From Diadophis punctatus similis (Eukaryota; Chordata; Lepidosauria; Squamata; Dipsadidae), in the NCBI GenBank assembly GCA_023053685.1, contig JALIGW010000003.1, forward strand, positions 146,062,665 through 146,126,664: DNA of 64,000 bases, given 5' to 3'. This document shows, one piece after another, positions 22,068 through 33,866 of this stretch (the first letter of the stretch is position 1; each line of letters starts with the position of its first letter). The notes beneath the pieces were generated by a model, which saw only the letters and a list, made by a program, of their open reading frames with translations, did not search any database and was not told the origin of the DNA. A program made the position numbers and the translations under genes.

Positions 22068-25030
22068 GTCAAATCAACGGTTCACAGAAGCTACAAACTG
22101 ATACAAGGATGGGTAAAATTCTAGCAAAAAAGAGGGGCTCTGTTCTGTTTTTGCTCTTCATTTTGAACTCCAGGGATACATGTTGCTTTCATTCAAAGTA
22201 AGAAGCCAGTATCTGAATGTGATTAACATTGTGATGCAGCACTCATATGGAACTAATGAAAGGCAAAGTTATTCTTTAAACTAAGACAAAAGAACAACCC
22301 ATATCACAATTCCCATACAATTGCTGTGATATGTCTAATAATATATATATTAAAAATTTGACTGTCAGGACAATGCAAGGCCACAAAAGGGACTCATGGT
22401 TCTTTTTCTCCCTTTCTGAATTCATTTATGCCTTACATATTAGGAATAAATCTGCCTGTACTACATGCTGCTGCTGAAATTTGACCTTGATCCTGTGTAA
22501 GCATTACATTAATTTCCTGCTTTCCTTATCTGGTACATAAGGTTGATATTGAAGTTACCACTTTGGTCCCAAATATGATTACCGGTACATAGATAAATAG
22601 CTCAAAATGTTCATATTGGCATTTGCGTCTTGTTTTGTAACTGGATAGAGCAGTAGGCGATGAATGAGAATTTCTTCACATTCTCTTTGCCTACTATGGT
22701 TTATATAAGGTTGATATTCCGGGACTGATGGTTGAATAATTAGCAAATAAAGATAATTCATGGACAGGAGCTCAAGAAAGGGTAGTGTGATCATTTCCTC
22801 AGCATGAAAGAAGACTTAATGAACTGAAGGCTAATGCTGGAAAATCTCTGCTAGATAACTGCCCAAAATATAAGAAAATCATTATAGCTTTTAGACTGTC
22901 CTGAAAACATTAACTCTGATTGATTGATTGGTTTGATTTGATTTATTCACTTGCCCATCCTACAGTTGTAACTCTGTAGTTTACAATGTTTTTAAAAAAT
23001 ATGAACAACACCTAAAAAGTCCAATTTAGATAATAACAACCACTTTGCAGGCTCTGACTAATACTTCAGATCTCATGCCTTCCCCCCACCCATATCCTAA
23101 GAGCCTTCCCCAAAGCCAGCTTTCCCATGTATCCTGCAAGATGACATTCTTTTGCTGATGAGACCCACAGTGTGTGGGATCTAATGGGAGAGATAGAAAC
23201 AACTGGTCCTCACTGTGAAGGAAATTGACTCTCCATTTTTGAAATAGCAACTGACTCGTATGCAACTACCACACAATCTCTCATAATGTGCATGTGTATG
23301 AATAGATATATATTGTGTGTGTATATGTGAAAACAAATACATGTCAGTATAATCTACTTATAGGAAGGAAAGTGATTGGTAATTTCTTTTCCAATTTCTT
23401 TTCTTTCAAATGCAAAACTTTTGCCCAATGGAGAAATGTAACATGAAGTCTTCTTCGGCCATGGAAGGGCTTCACAGATAATAACCAGCACCCTGACAAG
23501 TCTTGGCAAGCCCTAAGGTTTTCATGTAGCCACCACAACCCTTACCTTACCTCATTTAAAGAGAATTGTGGTAATATTGTTTGCTGCCAACACATTTTGC
23601 CTATTTTCACAATATTACCTGGATTTTGATTAATACATGCTATTTCATTGACTGGAGATCCTGTGACTAAAATTCAAGGCGATAAATAACCTTATTTGTA
23701 GCTAACCTTGTTTGTAATGGAACCAGACCTATGATCCCACAATAGTCTTTCTTTTTTGTAGCTTGTCAAAATTCTCTTGATGTACTCCCTGTAGAAGAGC
23801 CAATATTGCAGTGTTATATGTAACTTGCTAGTTATTTTGGCTTGATTCACTGTGACATCTTGATGGGTAATGACACCTTAGTGACCTACTGCACACTATG
23901 TATTAGGATATTTTTCTCTTGTAATATGACAACAGAGCTACCTTAAGCTTTGTTGTAAGAATATAAATTATGACATTTATTTTATAGGGTAATTGTCAGG
24001 CATGAGAGCCACAAATTAAGTCATTTTTTATTTTTGTTTTCCACTGGAACAATGACTCAAAAGGATTCACAGCTACAGAATTCCATCAAAATAGATATAT
24101 TTTTTTTGGGCTGGTGTGGAAATCCACTAGAGAGCAACTTTGTAGGTGACCTTATATCATCCACTTAAGCAGATGGTGGTAAAGTGTGTGTGTGTCCAAA
24201 ATCTTTCCACAGGATTTTAAGCATATACAGGATTAAGACTAATCTAAGTTGCATTGGATTAACTACAAAAAATAATCATGATCATTTTATCCAGTGAATA
24301 ATGGATTTCTTTAATCTGATTTTACAACTAGATACAGGAACAGGACTTGGAGTTCTGTCTGCCAAATATGATCTCTAGGAGAGCGTCTCTCAGTTTGACT
24401 TTGCTTTTTATGAATGCGAATAGCTTCCCCCCTAACTTCTTTTTTAAAAATTACCGATGTTTCTGTAAAGTCAAGGACAGTTAAGTTGTTCTGTGTTCAC
24501 TCTGTGGCTGTACATCATAATAAATTAAGTATATAATAGCAGCTGTCCTTTTCTTCCATGTGCCATTGTTAACAACTAATTTTCAGAGTATGCTAAATAA
24601 ACAAAATAAGCTTAAATTTCTAGTAGCGGGAGGTAAATGTATTTTAATAGATTATAATTGAGATCTGGTGGGATTATTCTCATGAATGGAATAAAGTATT
24701 TGAAAAACATAAGTTGTTCAAAACAACAGAAGCAATAGAAAGAGAGGAGGAATAGCATTGTGCATTTAAATAAGTTCCAAATATATAACTTGACTATAGG
24801 GATCATCTGGAAAATAAATGGTAGAATAATTACAAGCAATGATGTTGTATAAGAATTCAGGGTCATTCTTAATGCTCAAAGCATGTTCTCTATTACTAAT
24901 CTTAATTACTGCTCCAGTCCAAAAGTGTTTCTGATCCAATGAGGAGGAGCTTTGGAGACATGTAATAAAAAACTCAATTATTGCAACAATTAGAATCAAT
25001 GAAGAGGCCACATTTGGCAATATAACAATA
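22068..25030. other. 3-kb stretch without recognised features
   Basis: AT-rich DNA with several short frames, none longer than about 90 codons and none recognisable. Small TG-rich tracts occur near 23300 and 24185. This is the longest repeat-poor stretch in the first half of the window. Confidence 0.4.
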
Positions 25031-25063
25031 ACATTGGAGGTCTTTAGTCAAATGCCTACTCAA

Positions 25064-25252
25064 CAGTAGTGGGTTCTAAAACCCGTCACTACCGGTTCGC
25101 GCACCTGCTTGCATGTGCGCATGCTGCTTCTGCGCATGTGCAGAAGTGTCCCGGGTGGGTGGGCGGAGTATCCCCGGCAGGTGAGTGGAGCCTCCCACCT
25201 CCGCCGCTACCAGTTCGCTGAACCAGGCCAAAACAGGAGCAACCCACCGCTG
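25064..25252. mobile_element. hAT MITE, CAGTAGTGGGTTCTA family (copy 1)
   Basis: The ends CAGTAGTGGGTTCTAAAAC and GAGCAACCCACCGCTG are inverted repeats. The exact duplication CTACTCAA lies at 25056-25063 and 25253-25260. The GC-rich body contains TGCGCATGTGCAGAAGTGTC and GGTGGGTGGGCGGAG. It is inserted in CR1. Confidence 0.95.
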
Positions 25253-25716
25253 CTACTCAAGCAGGAAACCCTGTACCATTTCAGACAAATAGTTATCCAA
25301 TCTTTTCTTTAAAAAGCCTTTAAAAAGCCTCCAGTGTTAGAATACCCATAATTTCTGGAGGCAAGTCATCCCACCAATCAATTGTCAGGAAATTTCTCTT
25401 TAGTTCTAGGCTGGTTCTCTCTTTGATTAGTTTCCTTCCATTGCTTCTTGTCCTGACTTCAGGTACTTTGGAGAATAGGTTGACCCCCTCTCCTTTATGG
25501 CAGCCCCTTAGACATTGGAGCAGTGCTATTATGCAACCACTAGTCCTTCTCTCCATTAAACTAGACATCCCCGATTCCTGCAGCCATTCTTCATATGTTT
25601 TAGCCTCCAGTCCCCCTAAACATCTTTGTTACTCTTCTCTGCACTTTTTCTAGAGTCTCAACATCTTTTTTATATCATGGTGACCAAAACTGGATGCAAT
25701 ATTCTGAGTGTGGTCT

Positions 25717-25833
25717 TACCAAAGCATTATAAAGTGGTATTAATATTTCACATCACATTCTATTAATGCAGTCCTAGGCTGTGTTAATAGAAGCTCATGT
25801 GAAGTATTAAAACCACTTTATAATGCTTTGGTA
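25717..25833. repeat. Near-palindrome inside CR1
   Basis: A 38-base arm beginning TTACCAAAGCATTATAAAGT (25717) is repeated inverted up to 25833 with about two mismatches. The intervening loop also shows partial inverted similarity (ATTCTATTAA and TTAATAGAAG). Confidence 0.9.
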
Positions 25834-25915
25834 ATTGTCTTTTTTGGCAGCTGCAGCACACTGCTGGCACATATTTAAGTGATTGTCCACTAGGACTCCA
25901 AAATTCTTGCATTAT

Positions 25916-26696
25916 TGTAATGTATGTTTGTAATGCAGCTCTCTCTCTCTCTCCATGAGCTCATATCAACTTACTGAAAGTGAGAGCTACCAGGGTCTGA
26001 AGTAATGCCTTTAAAGTCTCAAAAAACAAAACAAAATACTCCTGCAAAACCAAAATCCTTCCACTGCCATTTACTGATGTTTCATTGGAGAACTTATAGC
26101 ACTTATTTTCAGTTGCTTCTCAACTTTCCATATTAATCATAATGAATGCTAAAAATAAATCTGGATTTATATCCCATTGCAAAGGCTTTCAATTGAACCT
26201 AGGAAGTACGGTAAATGGGATAATGCCTCACTTAAAAGTTGACTAGTATTTTAAAAGTTTGCTTGTAAATTCATCCTGTTTACTTGTAATGCCACAGCTC
26301 ACTAGAGTTAGAATTTTGCCTTAGGCTTGTAATGAATGACAAGTTTATAAAAGAAAGAATATTTATAGCAAATTCTGATAGCTTCACCATAGTAACCATT
26401 ATTACTTCTTTTAACAAAAAATGATACTGATCAATATGAACAAATAAGCCTTAGAAGCTACATTCATGCTTTCTGAAACATTGAAATCTTAGTTGCAACT
26501 GAAAACATCAATTTGTCATCATTTTCAAAATGTCATCAGGTTTTTACGCTTATCCATATGACAAAATCAATGTGGAAAAAATGTAAGGTGACTAGATCTA
26601 TCCATAATTGCTTTTCCCTAAGATTTGAGAAAAATAATTGCATTCAGAAAATATGCTTGATTCAAACGTCTAAAAGAGGTGCCATATTTTAAAACA
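25916..26696. other. No recognised feature
   Basis: AT-rich sequence with a short CT run at 25941-25955 and nothing else identified. Confidence 0.45.
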
Positions 26697-26704
26697 GGCT
26701 AAAC

Positions 26705-26855
26705 CAGTGATGGATTCTAAATCCCATTGCTACCAGTTCACACGCGCGCCGCTTCTGCACATGCGCAGAAGTGTCCGGGGTGGGTGGGCGGAGCCTCCCA
26801 CTGCCACCGCTACCGGTTTGTAGAACCGGACCCAACCGGTAGCAACCCACCGCTG
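26705..26855. mobile_element. hAT MITE, CAGTAGTGGGTTCTA family (copy 2)
   Basis: The ends CAGTGATGGATTCTAAATC and GTAGCAACCCACCGCTG match the 25.1-kb copy. The exact 8-bp duplication GGCTAAAC lies at 26697-26704 and 26856-26863. It shares CATGCGCAGAAGTGTCC and GGGTGGGTGGGCGGAGCC with copy 1. Confidence 0.95.
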
Positions 26856-26863
26856 GGCTAAAC

Positions 26864-27568
26864 CATCTTTTCTTGAAAAATCGAAAGTAGTCTCGTTCAC
26901 ACATTGCAAAAGAAAACTCAAATATATCATATTATGGTTTAGTATGTTGTGTGACTAAGCTGCTATATAAGCTGCTTTATATAATATATAAATTATACCA
27001 ATAATTCTTATCTGACTGCCTGTCCCATGTTAGTACTCATAGAACTTGGTGGAAAAACATATTGGGGTCTCATATTCTTGGCTATCTTGTCCATTTAGCC
27101 CAGTGTAAAATGTTTTTAGAAATTGTTCTCCGAGACCTTAGAAGCTGTTCTTTCACATTTTTCTTGACTAGATAATTTACACTGGATCCATCACTAGTTT
27201 TGAAATCTTTAATCTGAATGTGCATCCGTTTATTAGTAAAGACGTTTGTAGATTTAGCCTCAGGAGTCTGGAAATGGATTTAGGCTTCAAGTGAAAGGAT
27301 AGACAGGCAGTAATGCCTCTAAATCTTTTCTAGTTTGAATAAAATGGGAGCCAAAAGAATGATAATGTACTCAAAGCAGCTTAATAGTTCTCTAGATTTA
27401 ATGTGTGTTTAAAAATGTCTTCTTGTAATAACAGCTTTTGCCAAAAAAAAGAAAAAAAAAGAAAAAGGGGGTTTCTATAAACATTTTTTTTCTTTTTCAA
27501 AATGAAAAGTAAGGAAGACAAAATAGAAGAATTTTGATAATTATCAAGGTCTTTGCCATTGAAAAATG
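26864..27568. other. No recognised feature
   Basis: AT-rich sequence with an A-rich tract at 27446-27466; no coding or repeat signature. Confidence 0.45.
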
Positions 27569-28560
27569 TACTGTATTTTTCGGAGTATAAGACGCACCGC
27601 AGTACCTCCCCCCTTAGTTTTGGGGGAGGAAAACAAGGAAAAAAGGCCTCTGCCTCCCAGCAATTTGCCAAACAGCAAACAGCAAACAGTACAGATGATA
27701 TACACTGTTTGCTGTGTATTTCTGTGCATGTGTGCCTGACCCATAGAAATAGCAAAGAATTGGAGAAATGTACATTTATGGCAGTATATTAATCCCAGAA
27801 AGTTTTCTTAAATGTAATCACACTAACTCCTCCCAATTATTTAAATAGATCTACTCCAAACATGACTAAGTCAGGGTTTAATTCAGCTGCCTTATTTTAA
27901 TACTAATACTTAATACTAAAACAGGACATTTCAGATTATACTTTTACAGATCTTTAAAATTGATGTGGCTTTCTGGAAGCATTCTCTGCTATTTAAAAGA
28001 AGATACAATAGCACTGGACCTCTTCAGAGCAAGCATTTATTTTAAAAAGCTTCTTCATTTTGTTAAGTTGTCTAGAACAATAATAAAGCAATCTTTAAAA
28101 AATAAGTCTAATAATTTGAACACTACAAACATTTAACAAAATAACATATTAACAGAATCTGCCTCTACCTAGGATAGAACTCACAATCTCCTGATTGTGA
28201 GGCAAGAGCTCTACCTCTAGGCCATAGCAGTTACAGCTTACCTCCTTGCAATTTCAGCAGTCTAACATTGCCAGCAGTTTATCTCCCAACAATTTGTCTA
28301 ATTACAGCTACCGTAGTTAGTTTCATTTTACCATGTGGCTTGCAAGCCTCAGTCAGCTGTAGGTCAGGAGGCTGCTAATTAGTTTCTTGTGCAAATCAGG
28401 CTCTGCTGCTGTTTGCTGCAAAGAGGTAAATTGCTGGCAGGCAGAGGCCAAAGGGTGGGGGTGGCTGGGTGGGGCTACATTCGGTGTATAAGATGCACCC
28501 AAATTTTCACCCTCTTTTTGAGGGTAAAAAGGTGCGTCTTATACTTCGAAAAATTCGGTA
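27569..28560. mobile_element. 1-kb inverted-repeat element, TATTTTTCGGAGTATAAGACG family (copy 2)
   Basis: The ends TACTGTATTTTTCGGAGTAT and ATACTTCGAAAAATTCGGTA are inverted repeats. The interior is collinear with the 14.0-kb copy, except that the hairpin MITE is absent and a tRNA-like segment (28158-28238) is present instead. No transposase frame is seen. Confidence 0.87.
28158..28238 (-). mobile_element. tRNA-derived SINE fragment
   Basis: On the minus strand TGGCCTAGAGGTAGAGC resembles an A box with D arm, and GTGAGTTCTATCCTAGG a B box. Between them CTCTTG and CAGGAG can pair around CCTCACAAT as an anticodon-like stem-loop. The segment is absent from the paralogous element at 14 kb, so it is an insertion. 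It is too diverged to be a working tRNA. Confidence 0.55.
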
Positions 28561-30049
28561 ACTTGTCCTTGCTTCGTGTCATAGTCTATGAATTACAACC
28601 CAATAGACATTTCAGCCCCCTCTGGTCTTAATACCACACAATCAAATCATCTGTGTGATCTCTGTGTTGTTTTCATTGCTATCTTTATCAATACTTCTGA
28701 TTGCCAACAGTTTCTGAGAGTGAGAATTGCCTTTGAAGGAACATGCAGATAATATAAGCAGAAAAAAGTCAAAAATATAAAATAGCAATGATAAAAGCAA
28801 CATTTTTTTTGTGATATGGAAGAACATCAGTGGAAAACTACTGCTTCAGTTGAGTCATGAAGCATAAGCAATGGGTGCTACTTATTTGTTAACTTCCTTA
28901 GTGAAACTTTTCCAAATCTAGTTTGAAATATGCATTCCAATTAATTCTCTCCACCATAGGCTGGATGCAGAAGTTCTCATTGAATTGAAAAAAGTATTGC
29001 TACTTATAGTGGTATTCTTTCTCTCTTTTCAAGTAGAAGCCTGAAAATCTGTCAGACACACAGCAGTTTGTAGTGATTCATATTTTTCTTATTCGGAATT
29101 ATTTTGCTAAGCTTTGGGAAAAAATAGACTACTAGTAAAAGACTAGAAATTCATCAGAATAATTTTTTTGAAGTTGGGGGCTTCATGATTCTAGGTAGAT
29201 ATATTAATGTCGTGTTGTATCATTGATTAGGGCATTTGAATGACATTTTCCCTTGAAATATTAGATTTTAACTTGTGAGAAATGTTGTTTTCTCTCATAA
29301 TATATGGGCCTTTCTTCTTTGCCAGAGTATTATATATGTTTGGCACACATCATTTGGTAATCCATGATTTATGTCCATGGGATTGCTTTGGATAATATTT
29401 GCAAGGTCAAATTATTCACGTAAACGTTGGCAGAATGCTGTGCATACCTCCAAAATCCCTTATCACTTTGTATCTATGATATATCTAAACATAAATGTAT
29501 ACATACATTCTAAGCTCACTTCTCAAAAGGTTTTGGTTGTTGATTAGAAGTTTCCCAATTGCAGCATCAACTGATTTGAAAAAAGGTTAGCAGGATTGGA
29601 TTTGGTTAAGTCAAAACTATCAAGAAACCCCAGTCTATAACCTGCAAAGTCAAAAAGACAAAAAGTTGTGGAAGAAAACAGTGGCCATATAGTGTTAATT
29701 TTTTTTAAAGAAAGCTCCAGTCCCTGGAAATCAAGTTCAACTTGATATAATCTTTCCCTTAGCTCCTTCTCAAGATGGAGCTGGGGCATGACAATCTTGG
29801 AGGTCAGAACTTTTTCCTGGCTAATTTAATTAACTAGGTTAAGAGAGAGTGTTTGACTGCCTGCCCACAGAATCTTGTGACACCTCTGAGTTATTTATGA
29901 CCACCAAACCCAACTGAGATCAGCTGGGTAGGCTTTAAGCATGTGTAAAACAAGTGCAACTTCTACATCTGCTACCAAGAACTTGTGGAATCCTGAAGGA
30001 TGGTACCTATCCTTCCTATGACAAAGCATCTACTAATGCGATTAACAAA
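28561..30049. other. 1.5-kb stretch, mostly unassigned
   Basis: It holds the 87-bp dispersed repeat listed separately. The remainder is AT-rich with no motif recognised. Confidence 0.45.
29876..29962 (+). repeat. Unclassified 87-bp dispersed repeat (copy 1)
   Basis: It is nearly identical to 37300-37386: TGTGACACCTCTGAGTTATT, GACCACCAAACCCAACT, GGGTAGGCTT and GTAAAACAAGTGCAACT occur in the same order in both. The family is not recognised; the segment is non-coding. Confidence 0.85.
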
Positions 30050-30289
30050 TCTATATATATATAAAAGCAAAAACCACTCACACATTAATCACGAAATCTC
30101 CAGAACCGTAAAGCCTACAAACTTGAAATTTGCCACGTATGTACCTCTTACCTTCTAGGTGCTCACTAAGAAAGGATTTTTCAAAATGACCATCGGAGCA
30201 TGAGTATTTGTTATATTATCATTAACAAGCTCTGATGCAAAGGAGTTCACCATCCTGAGTTCTACGGGATTGGGCAGCCTATAAGAACT

Positions 30290-30316
30290 TTTAATTAAAT
30301 TAAATTAAATTAAATT
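30290..30316. repeat. (AATTA)n short array
   Basis: Five TTAAA pentamers within the Helitron-like element. Confidence 0.85.
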
Positions 30317-30668
30317 CTACTCCCCCCTCCCCCTGAAAAGAAATCTGATCCAAATGCAAAACACAAGCAGAGGAGTTTCAGTTTCGCTTTTGCTTTCACA
30401 GCAGCAAGCAGCTTTACTACAGAACAGTTGAGCTAAGCTACACATAGACTCCTTCCTGTCTCCTTCTTGCTCACACAGCAAATACTGTTTGAGTTTCCAA
30501 ACACCCCTCAACTGTCTCACACACTAACAGGATGCTAGCCAGATGAATACCAATGGATGCTGTTATGCAGAGACAGATTTTTTTCTGTTAGAGGTAAAAA
30601 CCTCTCAGCATGTTGTTTACAGGGTGGTCCTGAGCAATTCATCTGAGGGACAAATTGAAACTCTATGC

Positions 30669-31355
30669 CAGTGATGGCGATCCCTTTTTGGTTCACGTGC
30701 CAAAAGGGAGGTAGTGTTGGGAGTGTCGTGCGCGTGCATGCCCACACCCATAATTCCATGTGCCCCCCGCATGTGTGCATGACCCCCCTGCTCTTGGCAT
30801 GCGATTGCATGCCCATTTTTCGCTCTCCCTAGGCTTCAGAGCATTTCTAGGAGCCTTGGAGGGCGAAAATGGCCTTCCTCACCCCCCGGAGACCCTCCGG
30901 AGGCTGGAAACAGCCCCTTTGCTAACTTCCAGTTTCACTGGAAGTCCTGTTTTTTGGCTCTCCACAGGCTTCAGAGCCTTTCTAGGAGCCTGGGGAGAGC
31001 GAAAACAGCCTTCCTCACCCCCCCCCAGAGACCCTCCTGAGGCCAGAAATGGCCCATTTCCCAACTTGAAATGGGCCATTTTTGGCCTCCGGAGGGCCTC
31101 CGGGATGGGGTGGGGAAGGCCGTTTTTGCCCTCCCCAGGCTCCTAGAAAGGCTCTGGAGCTTGGGGAGAGCAAAAATGGGCCTTCCCCACCCCTCCGGAG
31201 GTTGGAAACAGCCTGTTTCCCGACTCCCAGTGGGCCCAGAAAGCCCAAAAATGAGCTGGCCGGCGCGCGTATGCACGCCGGACCTGAGCTTGCATTCCCA
31301 CCGATATGGCTCCTCGTGCACTTGTGGCATGTGTGCCATAGGTTCACCATCACTG
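30669..31355. mobile_element. hAT element, CAGTGATGGCGAACC family (copy 2)
   Basis: The ends CAGTGATGGCGATCCC and AGGTTCACCATCACTG are inverted repeats. The flanks CTCTATGC (30661-30668) and GTCTATGC (31356-31363) match at 7 of 8. The body repeats AGGCTTCAGAGC-TTTCTAGGAGCC blocks and contains a long palindrome around 31050-31100 (GGCCCATTTC and GAAATGGGCC). Frames inside are by-products of GC content. It interrupts the Helitron-like element. Confidence 0.92.
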
Positions 31356-31524
31356 GTCTATGCTATGCAAATAATGTCTTCATCTGTAACAGAAACTTAG
31401 CTTACCATCTCTAACAAAATAATACAGTCCCTTTTTTAACTACGCATTGCTTTTCAAGCTTTAAGTGTCAATTTATCAAGCCCCATCGTATAGTTTCGTA
31501 GCGAAGTATGGGTATTTAGCTAGT

Positions 31525-33460
31525 ATTCTCTAAAGTTAGAAAAAAATTGTAAAGGCTTGTGTTTTAATCACTGAAATTCTGAGCCAGTTATTTAATCTGA
31601 GTTTATTTGTGTCAGTGGCTTTTTGAAATTGCCTATTGAATTGCAAAACAAAATATCATGGCATTGGGCTCTTAAAAGTGGCCAAGCTCTCTTGCCAACA
31701 TCATCTGCCAAATTAGCTTAACAATTGGAAATTTACCACCTACACTGTCTCTGCCAAGAAATCAAGATTACGTTAATGTCTTAAACTAATATGGATTTAT
31801 TACATCATCCTTAACTGCTGATACTGGTACATCACCATAAAAATTAGATAATATGACCCAGAAAATTAATTAGGTTAATACTCTAATCTTTATGTCCATC
31901 ACAAAGATGCACAGGCATTGTGATAGACAAAGAGAGCTATTCTTAATAGTTAAATAGCCCTTCGAGGACACATTTGAAAAGTAGGTGACTCCAGTACAAT
32001 AAAAATGGACAGAACCAGTACAAAACCTAGTCTTGGTTCTATGTAATTCCTCCCCCACATGCTTTTTATAATATTACTCTTTGAGTATATTAAAATGTTC
32101 TATTCTACAACAACTTTTGGAAGATCTATAAATTATATGGGGTCCCAAGAAGTCCTCTGTGTACTTAGGCTCTATATTCCTGATCTATTTTTTTATGAAT
32201 ATGTGCAATTTCAATTTTCTCCAAACTATGGGAATTATTCTGCCTTTCATCCATCTGGTTTGAAGTTGCCTTCAGAAAGTTGCAGCTGCTTCTAGATAAA
32301 AGGAGTCATTACTATGGACTAATTGCTATCACTGCTTTGTTCTTTTTTGTTGTTGTTCCATCAATACATTTTCCATGCTTTTAGGTTGTTGTTTTTTTAG
32401 CAACAATATAAATCTGAGCCACCTTACCCCCCCCCCCCCAACACATCTTATTTTATAACTCTAATCTTTTCCAAAGATTAGCTTTGGAAAACAGAACAGC
32501 TTTTAGGTGGGGAAAGAATGGGGGAGGGGAAAGCAGATCAGAAAAGCTGATCAGAAAGAGAGAAGGATCTGCAAATAACAAGAACTCAAATCTATCCAAG
32601 ATCTAATGGAAGTAGAAGACATTCAATATTGAAATAATTGGTATTTTTGTCCATCTATTGAGCGCCGGGATAGGTAGACTTTGTTTGATGGTGCTAAAAG
32701 TATCATTGTGAGATGCAAGCTATTCCAAATAACCCTCCCTTTGGCAATTGATGGAAGGTGATTTTGCTGATGGTGTTCAAGTTGGTGCTCCAGATGGCAT
32801 GGAATTGCACCCATTATCTGTTCACACAATGTGAAGTCACAGCTGCCAGTTCTTTAACTGATGTTGACTTTTATACACATCAAGTTTTTCCCAAGTTATT
32901 ATTAAATTTTATATGCTGCCTGACTCTGGGACATTACAAATAAAAGCATGAAAAACAAGGAAAAAATATAGTCATTGACCAAAATGAAGATGAGAACGGG
33001 ACCAAAAAGAAAAAAAATCCAGACAGGAAACAAACAAACAAACAAACAAACAAACAAACATAGTCAACAGGAGAAGTTACTCACCAAAGGCCTGGAGAAG
33101 AGCCAGGTTTTCAAGGTCAATTAAAATATCAGCAGGGTGAAAATCTACTCTGCTTCAGTAACACATGCTCTGAAAATGCCTAAACTTCATTACTGAAATT
33201 CATTTTAACATGTCTTTGCCTCTCCCACCCCAAATCATCATAGAAGATGTGATGCACAATACTGCAAAGAATACTTGTAGGATCACAATACTCCTGTTTT
33301 GTACCATGTACATAACATTTCTTTTCTGAGTTGAATATAAAATATTGATGCTAGTCTTTGGATACCAAATGGCTTGAGACCAGCAGATCCACTGTCCTTT
33401 TGCATTCATATGAACCTGACATTAACCTCTGTTTTTAGATTTCCTCAACACAATGTTATA
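31525..33460. other. 1.9-kb stretch, mostly unassigned
   Basis: It contains a C13 tract at 32427-32439 and a CAAA tetranucleotide run at about 33029-33060. The rest is AT-rich with no recognised element. Confidence 0.45.
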
Positions 33461-33493
33461 AGTGTGAAGGGCAGTAGATGTAATAGAACAGAA

Positions 33494-33744
33494 GAGCCGA
33501 GGTGGCGCAGCGGTTAGAGTGGGGTACCGCAGGCCACTTTCGCTGACTGTGATCCGCAGGTCAGCAGTTCAAATCTCACCGGCTCAAGGTTGACTCAGCC
33601 TTCCATCCTTCCGAGGTAGGTAAAATGAGGACCCAGATTGTTGGGGGCAATATAAATATACATTGCTTACTGGTGTAAACCGCTTAGAGAGTGCTTGCAC
33701 TGTGAGGTGGTATATAAAATGTCACTAATAAATAAATAAACAAA
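33494..33744 (+). mobile_element. Sauria-type SINE, subfamily with AATAAATAAA tail
   Basis: The head GAGCCGAGGTGGCGCAGCGG has a good A box; AGCAGTTCAAATCTCACCGG is the B box. The body is shared with other copies, but the tail differs: AATATACATTGCTTACTGGTG, then CTTGCACTGTGAGGTGGTAT and AATAAATAAATAAA. It shares this tail only with the 60.8-kb copy. Confidence 0.92.
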
Positions 33745-33866
33745 CAGGGGTGTCAAACTCACTGCCCACAGGCCGGATGCATCACGTGCTGGCCACAAGC
33801 ACCCCAGAAGGGGAAAAATTGTGATACGTCACGTGATGACATGATGCCACGAGTTTTACACCCCCG
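33745..33866. mobile_element. hAT MITE, CAGGGGTGTCAAACTC family (copy 3)
   Basis: It begins CAGGGGTGTCAAACTCACTG and ends GAGTTTTACACCCCCG. It sits in the A-rich tail of the SINE. The flanks TAAACAAA and TAATAGAA match at only 6 of 8. Confidence 0.8.

Larger units (their letters stand above)
25034..25915 (-). pseudogene. CR1 LINE 3' region, interrupted and internally rearranged
   Basis: Minus-strand frame 25320-25568 reads ERRTSGCIIALLQCLRGCHK, a VNLF-VPEVRTRSNG block and SLELKRNFLTIDWWDDLPPE, the same C-terminal region as the copy at 21.3 kb but diverged. Upstream codons at 25600-25720 carry the CR1 block seen in many amniotes (GACCAAAACTGGATGCA). The segment 25717-25833 is an inverted duplication absent from normal CR1. 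A hAT element (25064-25252) splits the 3' end, so the first CR1 bases lie at 25034-25063. Confidence 0.85.
30050..31523 (+). mobile_element. Non-autonomous Helitron-like element, interrupted by a hAT element
   Basis: The 5' end is TCTATATATATATAAAAGC preceded by A (30049). The 3' end is CTAG (31520-31523) followed by T (31524), so insertion between A and T fits. A GC-containing hairpin at 31482-31512 (CCCAT...TTCG-TAG-CGAA...ATGGG) sits 11 bases before CTAG. These are the terminal hallmarks of Helitrons. There are no terminal inverted repeats and no Rep/helicase frame, so it is non-autonomous. Removing the nested hAT element at 30669-31355 leaves about 790 bp. The call is structural; family assignment needs comparison. 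Confidence 0.8.

Noticed and set aside
28158..28238. Functional tRNA gene
   Set aside because: No acceptor stem closes, the boxes are degenerate, and comparison with the 14-kb paralogue shows it is an inserted SINE-like piece.
30760..31414. Several 100-130-codon frames on both strands
   Set aside because: All lie inside a GC-rich, inverted-repeat hAT element with no transposase motif.
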